A stretch of DNA of 64,000 bases from Sulfonitrofixus sp039714575. Its GTDB lineage: Bacteria > Campylobacterota > Campylobacteria > Campylobacterales > Sulfurimonadaceae. The notes under the pieces are model-generated. The model saw only the letters and a program-made list of their open reading frames with translations, had not been told where the DNA came from and did no database searches. Below are positions 36,776 to 44,845 of the stretch, in pieces. Each line of letters starts with the position of its first letter. The first letter of the stretch is position 1. The translations under genes were made by a program, and so were the position numbers. Where the stretch lies: the NCBI GenBank assembly GCA_039714575.1, contig JBDLJE010000003.1, forward strand, positions 1 through 64,000. Reading direction: 5' to 3'.

Positions 36776-36834
36776 TGCGACACAAGAACTTTTTGCGATG
36801 AGCTTCGCCATCTTTTCCTATTTCCTATTTCCTA
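36768..36834 (+). repeat. Short direct repeats next to the palindrome
   Basis: GAACTTTTTGCGA occurs at 36768 and 36786 (18 bp apart), followed by three tandem copies of TTTCCTA at 36814, 36821 and 36828. Confidence 0.8.
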
Positions 36835-36853
36835 TCGTGTAGTGATATTTTGC

Positions 36854-36859
36854 TATAAT
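36854..36859 (+). promoter_or_regulatory. -10 box of dus
   Basis: TTTTGCTATAATTTC is a textbook Campylobacterota sigma-70 core, 26 bp before the dus ATG. Confidence 0.65.
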
Positions 36860-36885
36860 TTCACAATTAATTTTTTAGGCACACT

Positions 36886-37842
36886 ATGACTGACAAGATC
36901 TCTTTTGACAAACCGCTTTATGTATTGGCACCGCTTGCGGGCTTTACGGACCTGCCGTTTCGCAGTGTTGTAAAGAAGTTTGGTGCTGATCTTACGGTGA
37001 GTGAGATGGTCAGCTCAAATGCCTTGGCGCATGGTTCGCAAAAGACTTTTAAGATGCTGGAGAAGTCTCTGCTTGAAGATCCTTACTCTGTACAGATCTC
37101 GGCTTCTGACCCGGAGATCGCAAGACGTGCGATCGAGGTACTCAACGAGCAAGAGGGCATAGATGTGATAGATCTCAACTGCGGTTGTCCTGTTCCCAAG
37201 GTATTCGGTCACGGCTCGGGTTCTGCGCTGCTTGATGACCTGCCGCGGCTGACAGAGATATTGCGTACTATCAAAGCCACTTCCAACAAGTCAATGACAA
37301 CAGCAAAGATCCGTCTGGGTGTCACCGAAAAAAATCATATTCAAATAGCCCAAGAGATAGAGGCGACCGGTGTTGACTTTATAGCCGTCCATGGACGTAC
37401 CAGAGCAGGGAAGTTCAAAGCACCTGTCGATTACGACGCCATTGCCGAGATCAAAGAGGCTGTCTCTATTCCGGTCATTGCCAATGGCGACATCGACAGT
37501 TTTGAGAAAGCGCAGTGGGTGCTTGAGCATACCAAAGCCGACGGAGTGATGATAGGCCGCGGTGCTGTCGGTGCGCCTTGGATCTTCCATCAGTTAAAGA
37601 CAGGCTCTTCTGATATCTCTTTATCCCTCAAACATGAGATCATTATGGAACACTATGACAAGATGGTTGATTTTTACGGTCCGCACGGTGTAGCGATGTT
37701 CAGAAAACATACGCATACGTATTCTAAAGGGTATGAAGGGGCTTCCGTTATGCGAGACAAGGTCAACCACATCAGTGATGTACTTGAATACCGTAAAGTG
37801 TTAGATGACTTTTTTGGTACTGCTGCGGTCGCCAACAGGTAG
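36886..37842 (+). CDS. dus: tRNA-dihydrouridine synthase
   Basis: A 318-aa FMN enzyme that reduces uridine in the tRNA D-loop with NADPH. The N terminus 'VLAPLAGFTDLPFRS', the catalytic Cys in 'DLNCGCPVPK', 'AVHGRTRAGKF' and 'IANGDI' with 'DGVMIGRGAVGAPW' are all present. It is of the DusB type by general layout. Own promoter; the small ORF at 37960 follows after 117 bp. Confidence 0.93.
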   Translation: MTDKISFDKPLYVLAPLAGFTDLPFRSVVKKFGADLTVSEMVSSNALAHGSQKTFKMLEKSLLEDPYSVQISASDPEIARRAIEVLNEQEGIDVIDLNCGCPVPKVFGHGSGSALLDDLPRLTEILRTIKATSNKSMTTAKIRLGVTEKNHIQIAQEIEATGVDFIAVHGRTRAGKFKAPVDYDAIAEIKEAVSIPVIANGDIDSFEKAQWVLEHTKADGVMIGRGAVGAPWIFHQLKTGSSDISLSLKHEIIMEHYDKMVDFYGPHGVAMFRKHTHTYSKGYEGASVMRDKVNHISDVLEYRKVLDDFFGTAAVANR

Positions 37843-37959
37843 ACTATAAGAGGTAGAAAATCCTCGATCCAAAAAAATAGGTATCAAATTTTTCTGTTAA
37901 TTGTTAGTTGTTGTTTTTAGCATACAATGAAGCATACAAGCAATTAAAAGGAGAAAACA

Positions 37960-38112
37960 ATGAGGCACTTTTACTTAAACAGAGAAAAAATAACAGCCGC
38001 TTTTTCAGCGCACCAAATTACGGAAAAAGAGAAAGAAGAGTTGTTGGTAAAGATCCGTACTTTTGAAAAGGTTAATAAAATCACCCATAGTAAGACTGCT
38101 AAAGCAAGTTAA
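37960..38112 (+). CDS. Small basic protein, 50 aa
   Basis: A short frame with a strong ribosome site (AAAAGGAG, seven bases before ATG). It encodes MRHFYLNREKITAAFSAHQ and continues with a charged, helix-forming tail (EKEKEELL) and ends in TAKAS. No family was recognised. Codon use looks ordinary for the region. It has no close neighbour in the same operon. Confidence 0.5.
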   Translation: MRHFYLNREKITAAFSAHQITEKEKEELLVKIRTFEKVNKITHSKTAKAS

Positions 38113-38220
38113 GGGTACCTGCCTATACTGTTCATTGTGGAGGTTGTCTACAATCTACTAACTTATTTCAGAAAAACAATAAACTTGCCCAATATCAATT
38201 TGAGTGAATAATCTGTAAGT

Positions 38221-38226
38221 TATAAT
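38221..38226 (+). promoter_or_regulatory. -10 box of nnrS
   Basis: TATAAT 25 bp before the NnrS ATG. Confidence 0.5.
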
Positions 38227-38251
38227 CACAAAAATTTATGATGGATTATTA

Positions 38252-39421
38252 ATGTTCACACCTGAAAAACCTCAAAACTACTTTTTCTCTCAAGTCCACC
38301 AGCCTTTTTTCTTCTCCGGCATAGTCTTTGCTGTTGTTGTGATGCTGATGTTTATGCTCTCTTATAAGGGGATCTTGCCGATGCAGGTCGACAGTGGCAG
38401 TTTCCACAGTTACTCGCTTATCTACATTGTCTTTACACAGTTCTTCACAGGCTTTATCTTTACGACATTCCCCCGCTTTTGTCAGTCAGAAGCGATAGAG
38501 AAAAGCTACTATCTGCGGACATGGGCGCTGCATCAGTTAGGTGCAGTGCTCTTTCTTGCAGGTGCTGTTTTGTCGGTTGAACTGCTCTATATCGGTATCT
38601 CTGTCTTGCTGGTCGCTAACACTGTCATCGTTTATAAACTCGGACAGATCTACGTTAATGCTCCTGAAGCCATGCGACATGATCCAAAATGGATACTGGT
38701 CGGTTTCTCTATGGGTCTTTTCGCCCATCTCCTTTACTTCCTGGTCTTTGCATGGGTTGATAACAGTGCTGTAGCGATTGCCGTCAACCTCTATCTTATC
38801 TATGTTACGTTTGCGGTTGGACAGCGTATGGTGCCATTTTTCAGCCACAGCTTCGCCGACAAAAACGAGCGGTTTGCACCGACTGTCTTTGCAGGGTTTG
38901 TATTAAAGACTATTGCGGTCAATTTTGGATTGGACATTATGGAGATCACTGTTGATATCGCCTTAGGACTTTACATTGCATTAGAAGTCAGACGTTGGGC
39001 ACTGCCATGGCAAGGATCTCCTGCCATCTTGAAGATACTTCATGTCTCACTCTATTGGCTAATAGCTTCACTTCTGTTCGGTGGGCTTATTCGTCTGGTA
39101 GAAACAGTCACAGAGATGAATTTCATGCAGATGGATGTTCATATGTTGGCCTTGGGCTTTGTGACAACGATGTTGATAGGTTTTGGAACACGTGTCACTT
39201 TAGGCCACTCTGGGCAGCCGCCTCATGCCGATGCCACAACGTTGAAGGTGTTCTATCTTTTACAGGTCGTAGTCGTTGGACGTGTTCTGTTCTCTTTGAT
39301 AATGGGGTTTGACGCAGGACTGTTCTGGATGTTCGATCTTTCGATCACACTTTGGCTGCTGCTGTTTATCTTTTGGGGAGTCCGGTTTGGACCGGTCTTG
39401 GCCGTAGGCAAAAAAATATAA
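38252..39421 (+). CDS. nnrS: NnrS family membrane protein
   Basis: A 389-aa haem-copper inner-membrane protein with about twelve helices. NnrS protects against nitric oxide stress in denitrifiers. Seen here: 'HQPFFFSGIVFAV' at the N terminus, 'RMVPFFSHSF', 'HVSLYWLIASLLFGGL' and 'MLALGFVTTMLIGFGTRVTLGHSG', with His residues placed as expected for the metal sites. It is convergent with a cytochrome c gene. No nitrite or nitric oxide reductase genes are in the window. Confidence 0.88.
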   Translation: MFTPEKPQNYFFSQVHQPFFFSGIVFAVVVMLMFMLSYKGILPMQVDSGSFHSYSLIYIVFTQFFTGFIFTTFPRFCQSEAIEKSYYLRTWALHQLGAVLFLAGAVLSVELLYIGISVLLVANTVIVYKLGQIYVNAPEAMRHDPKWILVGFSMGLFAHLLYFLVFAWVDNSAVAIAVNLYLIYVTFAVGQRMVPFFSHSFADKNERFAPTVFAGFVLKTIAVNFGLDIMEITVDIALGLYIALEVRRWALPWQGSPAILKILHVSLYWLIASLLFGGLIRLVETVTEMNFMQMDVHMLALGFVTTMLIGFGTRVTLGHSGQPPHADATTLKVFYLLQVVVVGRVLFSLIMGFDAGLFWMFDLSITLWLLLFIFWGVRFGPVLAVGKKI

Positions 39422-39440
39422 GAGCTAAGAGGCGGTTATA

Positions 39441-39776
39441 TTAATCGCAGGCGGGGATGTTACCGCTGTCGCTTGCGAACTCGACAAGAAAATCTTTAAG
39501 GTGTCTGGCTTTTTTAGGATAGTATTTGCCCTCGAAATACTCCATGGAGTCCTTAGCCGTTTTTGTTGAGCGGTGAACGGTAGCAAGTGCTGCACCTTTG
39601 TTGTCCAGCAAGTCTGTCCACTCGTCCTGGGTCTTGGAGGTAGAGAGTTCATCTCCCATACTATGGCAAGGACGACAATCCGCTTTATAGTACTTCCGCC
39701 CTTTATAAACAGCAGCATCCAGTGCTGATCCAAGCAGTATAGTTACCCCTAAAAACAGATATATTTGTTTACGCAT
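39441..39776 (-). CDS. Small periplasmic cytochrome c
   Basis: A 111-aa exported protein with a signal peptide (about 1-21, LLGSALDAA) and one haem site, C34-R-P-C37-H. The sixth ligand is probably one of the Met residues, perhaps in 'SMEYFEGKYYPKKA'. Small one-haem proteins of this kind shuttle electrons to oxidases or reductases. AAAGG precedes its ATG. It ends 19 bp from the nnrS stop. Confidence 0.75.
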   Translation of the reverse strand: MRKQIYLFLGVTILLGSALDAAVYKGRKYYKADCRPCHSMGDELSTSKTQDEWTDLLDNKGAALATVHRSTKTAKDSMEYFEGKYYPKKARHLKDFLVEFASDSGNIPACD

Positions 39777-39941
39777 GTCTAGCCTTTTTAAAAATAATTA
39801 TTAACAAAATATCAAGATTTGTTATAGATGGAGGTATCATAACATGAAAAAAAGGTAATGCCAGTGAATTAAGGTAATTTCTTTAAAGCAGTGATAATCG
39901 TGTGATGTAATATCATCTGCTTTATTCATCAGGGAGAAGAA

Positions 39942-39965
39942 AGAGTCTCTAATAGGTTAGACTCT
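39942..39965 (-). terminator. Terminator of the GGDEF gene
   Basis: On the minus strand AGAGTC and GACTCT form a stem followed by TTCTTCT, directly after the stop codon. Confidence 0.6.
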
Positions 39966-39967
39966 GT

Positions 39968-41116
39968 CTATTCATGCTGCAGTGTACTATGACACCGGTT
40001 CTTGCCGTTTCCTTTTGCTATGTAGAGGTTTTTGTCCGCATCTCTGTAAAGGTCTTCGACTGTGTAATCCAGGCTGGGATGGACGGTAGTAATACCGATA
40101 CTTGTCGTGATCGAGTCAGAGACTGATGAGTATTGATGTTCGATCTTCAGCTCCTCAACTATTTTGCAGATAGACTCTATATGCTGATGCGTTGCATGGG
40201 GGTCGTCTGAGAGTGTAATACCGGCAAATTCATCACCGCCAAGTCTAAAAACAAAGTCATCATCACGCTGTATCTGGTGTTTAACGACACCGGCCACCTC
40301 TGCCAACGCTTTATCTCCTGCCTGGTGGCCATAGTTATCGTTATATGGTTTAAAATAGTCTACATCGATGATGAAAAAAGTGACATAGAGATGCTTGCGC
40401 TTTGCAATAGAGAGCAGTTTCGGTGCCAGTTCATTGAAGTGTCTTCGGTTGTAAAGTGTCGTGAGTTCATCTGTAACGGAAAGCTCTTTGAGCTGTCTCA
40501 TATGTTCCTTCTCGCTTGCTCTGACCTCGCAGAGTTTATCATCGGACTTCTCAAGTGCAAACTCATTCACGTACATAATATAGGTCAAGATGACCGAGGA
40601 GAAAAAGAGACGCAGAAAGTCAGTGTTCTGCCACTGTCCATCGGCCCAAACACCTATTGCATTGTAGGCCATGTAGTAGATAAAGAGATAAAAGAGAATT
40701 GAAAAATAGAGCCCGACACGTCTGCCATTGACCAAAATAGCAAAGATCGGTAGAAAGATCGTCCATATCATTCCAAAGTGGTCACCGCCGTTGGTATAGA
40801 TAAAGAGTAAAAAAAACAGTGCAAGGTTTGCTGTGGCTATCTTGGCGGCTATATTGATGTTTTTATAGATACGAAGGTAAATAAGGGTGAAAAAAGAGAC
40901 AGAGGCCGCCGTGGCGTCAAGTGCCGCGACGATGTAGTGCTGAACAAAGAAATTATAAAAAGTAAAAAATACAAATGTAAATACCGTCAACAGCAAAATG
41001 GCATTAACTAGGATAACTCTTCTGTAAGCGTTGTTATCATTAAATTCCATATCCGAAGTAACTATTTTGTGCCATATATCTTTAAACATACTCAATTCTA
41101 TCATAGAGGTGTCCAT
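39968..41116 (-). CDS. Membrane-bound diguanylate cyclase (GGDEF)
   Basis: A 382-aa inner-membrane protein with about six helices (about 28-190), a short coiled-coil linker and a C-terminal GGDEF domain with the intact motif RLGGDEFAG. The nearby 'DVDYFKPYNDNYGHQAGD' shows the GTP-binding residues. It makes cyclic di-GMP in response to an unknown membrane or periplasmic signal. No EAL domain. Confidence 0.9.
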   Translation of the reverse strand: MDTSMIELSMFKDIWHKIVTSDMEFNDNNAYRRVILVNAILLLTVFTFVFFTFYNFFVQHYIVAALDATAASVSFFTLIYLRIYKNINIAAKIATANLALFFLLFIYTNGGDHFGMIWTIFLPIFAILVNGRRVGLYFSILFYLFIYYMAYNAIGVWADGQWQNTDFLRLFFSSVILTYIMYVNEFALEKSDDKLCEVRASEKEHMRQLKELSVTDELTTLYNRRHFNELAPKLLSIAKRKHLYVTFFIIDVDYFKPYNDNYGHQAGDKALAEVAGVVKHQIQRDDDFVFRLGGDEFAGITLSDDPHATHQHIESICKIVEELKIEHQYSSVSDSITTSIGITTVHPSLDYTVEDLYRDADKNLYIAKGNGKNRCHSTLQHE

Positions 41117-41233
41117 AAAAGTTTAAATTTTTGGATTAAGTAGGTTGACCCCGTTTAGAAGTCTTGATCAGCTTTTTCCTTAAGTCTGTAAAGTGTATGC
41201 CAAACACTACCCCCCTTCAAAGCCACTATCGGG

Positions 41234-41239
41234 TATAAT
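41234..41239 (+). promoter_or_regulatory. -10 box of the TauE-uvrA operon
   Basis: GGGTATAATCGCGC, 28 bp before the TauE/SafE ATG. Confidence 0.55.
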
Positions 41240-41266
41240 CGCGCGCAAATAGACGTAAGGGCGGGA

Positions 41267-42016
41267 ATGCTGGAGATCATCGAACTTCTTTTTCTTGGTG
41301 CCGCAGTGGGAACACTGTCGGGCTTTTTCGGTATCGGCGGGGGCACTATTTTAGTGCCTGCACTGCTTATGATGGGGTATGACATGAAAGTGGCTATCGG
41401 CATCTCCATCATCCAGATGGTCTTTAGTTCTATTTATGGCTCGTATTTGAACCTTAAAAAAGGGACACTTGACATTAAAATGGTCGGCACGATCGGTGCG
41501 GGCGGTTTTGTCGGTGCGCTTCTCAGCCCCTATATCATTCAGACGCTTTCAGCGACGACCTTAGAGTGGATCTTCCTCTCTTTTGTTCTTTTCGCGCTGA
41601 CTAGAATGTTCATTAAGACAAAAGAGCATGCAAACGGACGCAGCGTTCACCCGGTTATCCTCTTTGTGATCGGTGTTGTACTGGGCGCCTTCGCCATCTC
41701 TATCGGTGTCGGCGGCTCTATCTTACTGGTTCCGATACTGGTCGGCTTTTTACATGTTCCGCTGAAAAACGCGGTCTCTGCAGGGCTCTTTTTTGTCGTC
41801 TTCTCTTCACTCTCAGGTGTTATCGGGTTAAGCTATACAGGTAGCATTGATTATGAGAGCGGTATTATCATCGGGTTTGCTTCCCTTGTCGGTGTTGCCG
41901 GAGGAGTCTGGTTGAAACACAGAGCTAAAGATGCTCATCACAAACTGGCATTGATACTTTTTTATGTCGGTGTCGCACTATATTTACTTTACAGATTGGT
42001 AGGTCAAAATGGATAA
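41267..42016 (+). CDS. TauE/SafE family transporter
   Basis: A 249-aa inner-membrane protein with about eight helices in two related halves, each starting with a Gly-rich motif ('GFFGIGGGTILVPALL' and 'ISIGVGGSILLVPIL'). The family exports sulfite, sulfoacetate or other small sulfur anions. In a sulfur-oxidising organism sulfite export is plausible. It overlaps uvrA by 8 bp, an unusual pairing with a repair gene. Confidence 0.85.
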   Translation: MLEIIELLFLGAAVGTLSGFFGIGGGTILVPALLMMGYDMKVAIGISIIQMVFSSIYGSYLNLKKGTLDIKMVGTIGAGGFVGALLSPYIIQTLSATTLEWIFLSFVLFALTRMFIKTKEHANGRSVHPVILFVIGVVLGAFAISIGVGGSILLVPILVGFLHVPLKNAVSAGLFFVVFSSLSGVIGLSYTGSIDYESGIIIGFASLVGVAGGVWLKHRAKDAHHKLALILFYVGVALYLLYRLVGQNG

Positions 42017-44831
42017 GATCAAGATCACAGGCGCGCGTGAAAACAACTTAAAAAATATCTCGTTAGAGGTTCCGAAAAACAAGCTGGTCGTCTGCACCGG
42101 CCTGAGCGGCAGCGGCAAGTCAACACTGGCATTCGGCACGTTGTATGCCGAGGGACAGCGCCGTTACCTTGAGAGTCTTTCAAGCTATGCACGCCAGTTC
42201 CTTGACCGTATCGGTCAGCCCGATGTCGACAAGATCGAAGGGTTGACGCCTGCTATCGCGATCGACCAGAAGACCACCTCTAAAAACCCGCGTTCAACCG
42301 TAGGAACGATTACCGAGATATACGACTATCTACGTCTTCTTTATGCGCGCATCGGGGTACAGCACTGCCACCAGTGCGGCAAAGAGATCTCTCAGATGTC
42401 GGCGTCCGACATCATCGATCAGGTTAAAAAACTCCCTGTGGGTGCGAAGATCGTTATCTTGGCACCGCTGATCCGCGAGAAGAAGGGGACTTTTCATGAT
42501 CTTTTTGAGTCACTGCGTCACAAAGGGTATGTCCGCGCGATGATCAATGGGGTGATGACCCGTCTGGATGAAGAGATCGAACTCTCCAAGACCAAAAAAC
42601 ACACCATCAAAGTGGTGATCGACCGTATCGTCATTAAAGAGGACAACCAGGAGCGTATTGCCCAGGATGTCGAGAAGGCGCTCAAAGAGAGTTACGGCGA
42701 GGTCGAGTTGGAGTTTCTCAACAATGAGGAGATGGGCTATAGAGAGCGTATTATCCACTACTCGGAGCACAACGCCTGTTTTGATTGTAAGCTCAGCTTT
42801 GAGCCGCTTGAGCCGCTGACATTCTCGTTTAACTCGCCGAAGGGCGCCTGTCCGGAGTGTGACGGTCTGGGTCTGCGTTACGCCCTTGACCAGGAGAAGA
42901 TCGTTGATGCTGACCTGCCTATCGAGAAGGGTGGGGTGAAGATCATCTACGGTTTCAACAAAGGCTACTACTTCACTTTTCTGAAAGGGATGTGTGCCCA
43001 CAACAAGATCGACATCACCGTACCGTTCGGCGAGCTGGAAGAGCATGAGAAAAAAGCTATCCTTCACGGCGGTATTGATGAGATCGAGTTTGAGTGGAAG
43101 AGCCACCCTATCAAACGTGTGTGGCCGGGTATTATCCGTATCGCTTACGATATGTTCAAAGATGAGAAAGAGCTGCAGGACTACATGAGCGAGAAGACCT
43201 GCAGTGTCTGTAACGGGAACCGTCTGCGCCGTGAATCACTGGCGGTCGATGTCGCCGGTAAAAAGATCTTTGAGGTCATTGAACTGCCTATCGAGAAGAG
43301 TTACAAATGGTTTGAAGAGGAGAAGAACTTTGACTTTTTGAGTGACCAGGACCAGATGATCGCGATGCCGATCCTCAATGAGATCCGTGAACGTCTCTAC
43401 TTTTTATATGACGTAGGTCTGGGCTACATCACTCTTGATCGTGACGCACGCTCTATCAGCGGAGGAGAGGCGCAGCGTATTCGTATCGCTTCGCAGATCG
43501 GTTCGGGTCTGACAGGGGTGATGTATGTTCTTGACGAGCCGAGTATCGGTCTGCATGAACGCGACACACTGAAGCTCATTAGAACGCTTCGTTCTCTTCA
43601 AGAGAAGGGCAACTCCGTCATCGTCGTTGAACACGATAAAGAGACCATAGACAATGCCGACTACATCATCGACATCGGCCCGGGTGCCGGTAAGTTAGGC
43701 GGCGAAGTCGTCTTTGCCGGAACACGCAAACAGCTTGAAAAAGCGAAGACTATTACAGCTGATTACCTCTCCGGCCGCAAGATGATCGAGTACTTTCACC
43801 GACGTCCGCAAGAGAACTGGCTTGAGATCAAAAATGTAAATGTAAACAACATTGTAGACCTGTCAACACGTCTTCCTCTGCAGAACTTTGTCTGTGTAAC
43901 GGGTGTCAGCGGCAGCGGTAAAAGTTCACTTATCTTGCAGACGCTTCTGCCGACGGCACGTGAGCTTCTTAACCATGCCCGTAAGGTCAACAAGGTGGCA
44001 GGTGTTGAGATCAACGGTCTCGAGCAGCTGGACAAGGTCATTTATCTTGACCAGAGCCCGATTGGCCGTACACCGCGTTCCAACCCGGCAACCTACACGG
44101 GTGTCATGGATGAGATCCGTAACCTCTTTGCCAAGACAAAAGAGTCGAACATTCGCGGGTACACTACGTCACGCTATAGCTTTAATGTCAAAGGCGGGCG
44201 TTGTGAGAAGTGTCAAGGCGAGGGTGAGATCAAGATCGAGATGCACTTCCTGCCGGACGTTCAGGTCAAGTGTGATGCCTGTCATGGAACGCGTTATAAT
44301 GCCCAGACTTTGGAGATCCTGTACAAAGGCAAAAGCATCTCTGATGTCTTGGCCATGAGCGTTGAAGAGGCCTTTGCCTTCTTCGAACCGATCCCCAAGA
44401 TCCATATCAAACTCAAGACACTTGTTGATGTCGGACTGGGTTATATCTCACTGGGACAAAATGCCGTTACGCTCTCAGGTGGTGAAGCGCAGCGTATTAA
44501 ACTCGGAAAAGAGCTCAGCCGAAAAGATACGGGTAGAACACTCTACATTCTGGACGAGCCGACAACAGGACTGCACTTTGCCGATGTTGACCGTCTGACA
44601 GATGTGTTGCATCACTTTGTCGAACTTGGTAACTCTGTTTTGGTCATCGAACACAACCTTGACATGATCAAAAATGCCGACTATGTCATCGACATGGGTC
44701 CAGAGGGCGGTTCAGGCGGTGGTGACATCATCGATGAAGGTTCTCCGGAGTCGATGGCTGTGACTTACAAAAAGAGCGGCTCATATACAGGTGAGTATCT
44801 TGCAAAAGAGTTGGCTCTGCACAAAAAATAG
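42009..44831 (+). CDS. uvrA: Excinuclease ABC subunit A
   Basis: A 940-aa damage-recognition ATPase of nucleotide excision repair, acting with UvrB. The first Walker A 'GLSGSGKST' (residues 31-39) and second 'GVSGSGKSS' (about 636) are intact, with two signature motifs 'SGGEAQRI', the zinc fingers ('CHQCGKE', 'CPECDG', 'CEKCQGEG', 'CDACHG') and the DEPS/DEPT boxes. Length is normal. The start lies inside the end of the TauE gene. Confidence 0.97.
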   Translation: MDKIKITGARENNLKNISLEVPKNKLVVCTGLSGSGKSTLAFGTLYAEGQRRYLESLSSYARQFLDRIGQPDVDKIEGLTPAIAIDQKTTSKNPRSTVGTITEIYDYLRLLYARIGVQHCHQCGKEISQMSASDIIDQVKKLPVGAKIVILAPLIREKKGTFHDLFESLRHKGYVRAMINGVMTRLDEEIELSKTKKHTIKVVIDRIVIKEDNQERIAQDVEKALKESYGEVELEFLNNEEMGYRERIIHYSEHNACFDCKLSFEPLEPLTFSFNSPKGACPECDGLGLRYALDQEKIVDADLPIEKGGVKIIYGFNKGYYFTFLKGMCAHNKIDITVPFGELEEHEKKAILHGGIDEIEFEWKSHPIKRVWPGIIRIAYDMFKDEKELQDYMSEKTCSVCNGNRLRRESLAVDVAGKKIFEVIELPIEKSYKWFEEEKNFDFLSDQDQMIAMPILNEIRERLYFLYDVGLGYITLDRDARSISGGEAQRIRIASQIGSGLTGVMYVLDEPSIGLHERDTLKLIRTLRSLQEKGNSVIVVEHDKETIDNADYIIDIGPGAGKLGGEVVFAGTRKQLEKAKTITADYLSGRKMIEYFHRRPQENWLEIKNVNVNNIVDLSTRLPLQNFVCVTGVSGSGKSSLILQTLLPTARELLNHARKVNKVAGVEINGLEQLDKVIYLDQSPIGRTPRSNPATYTGVMDEIRNLFAKTKESNIRGYTTSRYSFNVKGGRCEKCQGEGEIKIEMHFLPDVQVKCDACHGTRYNAQTLEILYKGKSISDVLAMSVEEAFAFFEPIPKIHIKLKTLVDVGLGYISLGQNAVTLSGGEAQRIKLGKELSRKDTGRTLYILDEPTTGLHFADVDRLTDVLHHFVELGNSVLVIEHNLDMIKNADYVIDMGPEGGSGGGDIIDEGSPESMAVTYKKSGSYTGEYLAKELALHKK

Positions 44832-44845
44832 GTAAAGGTTGGTTC

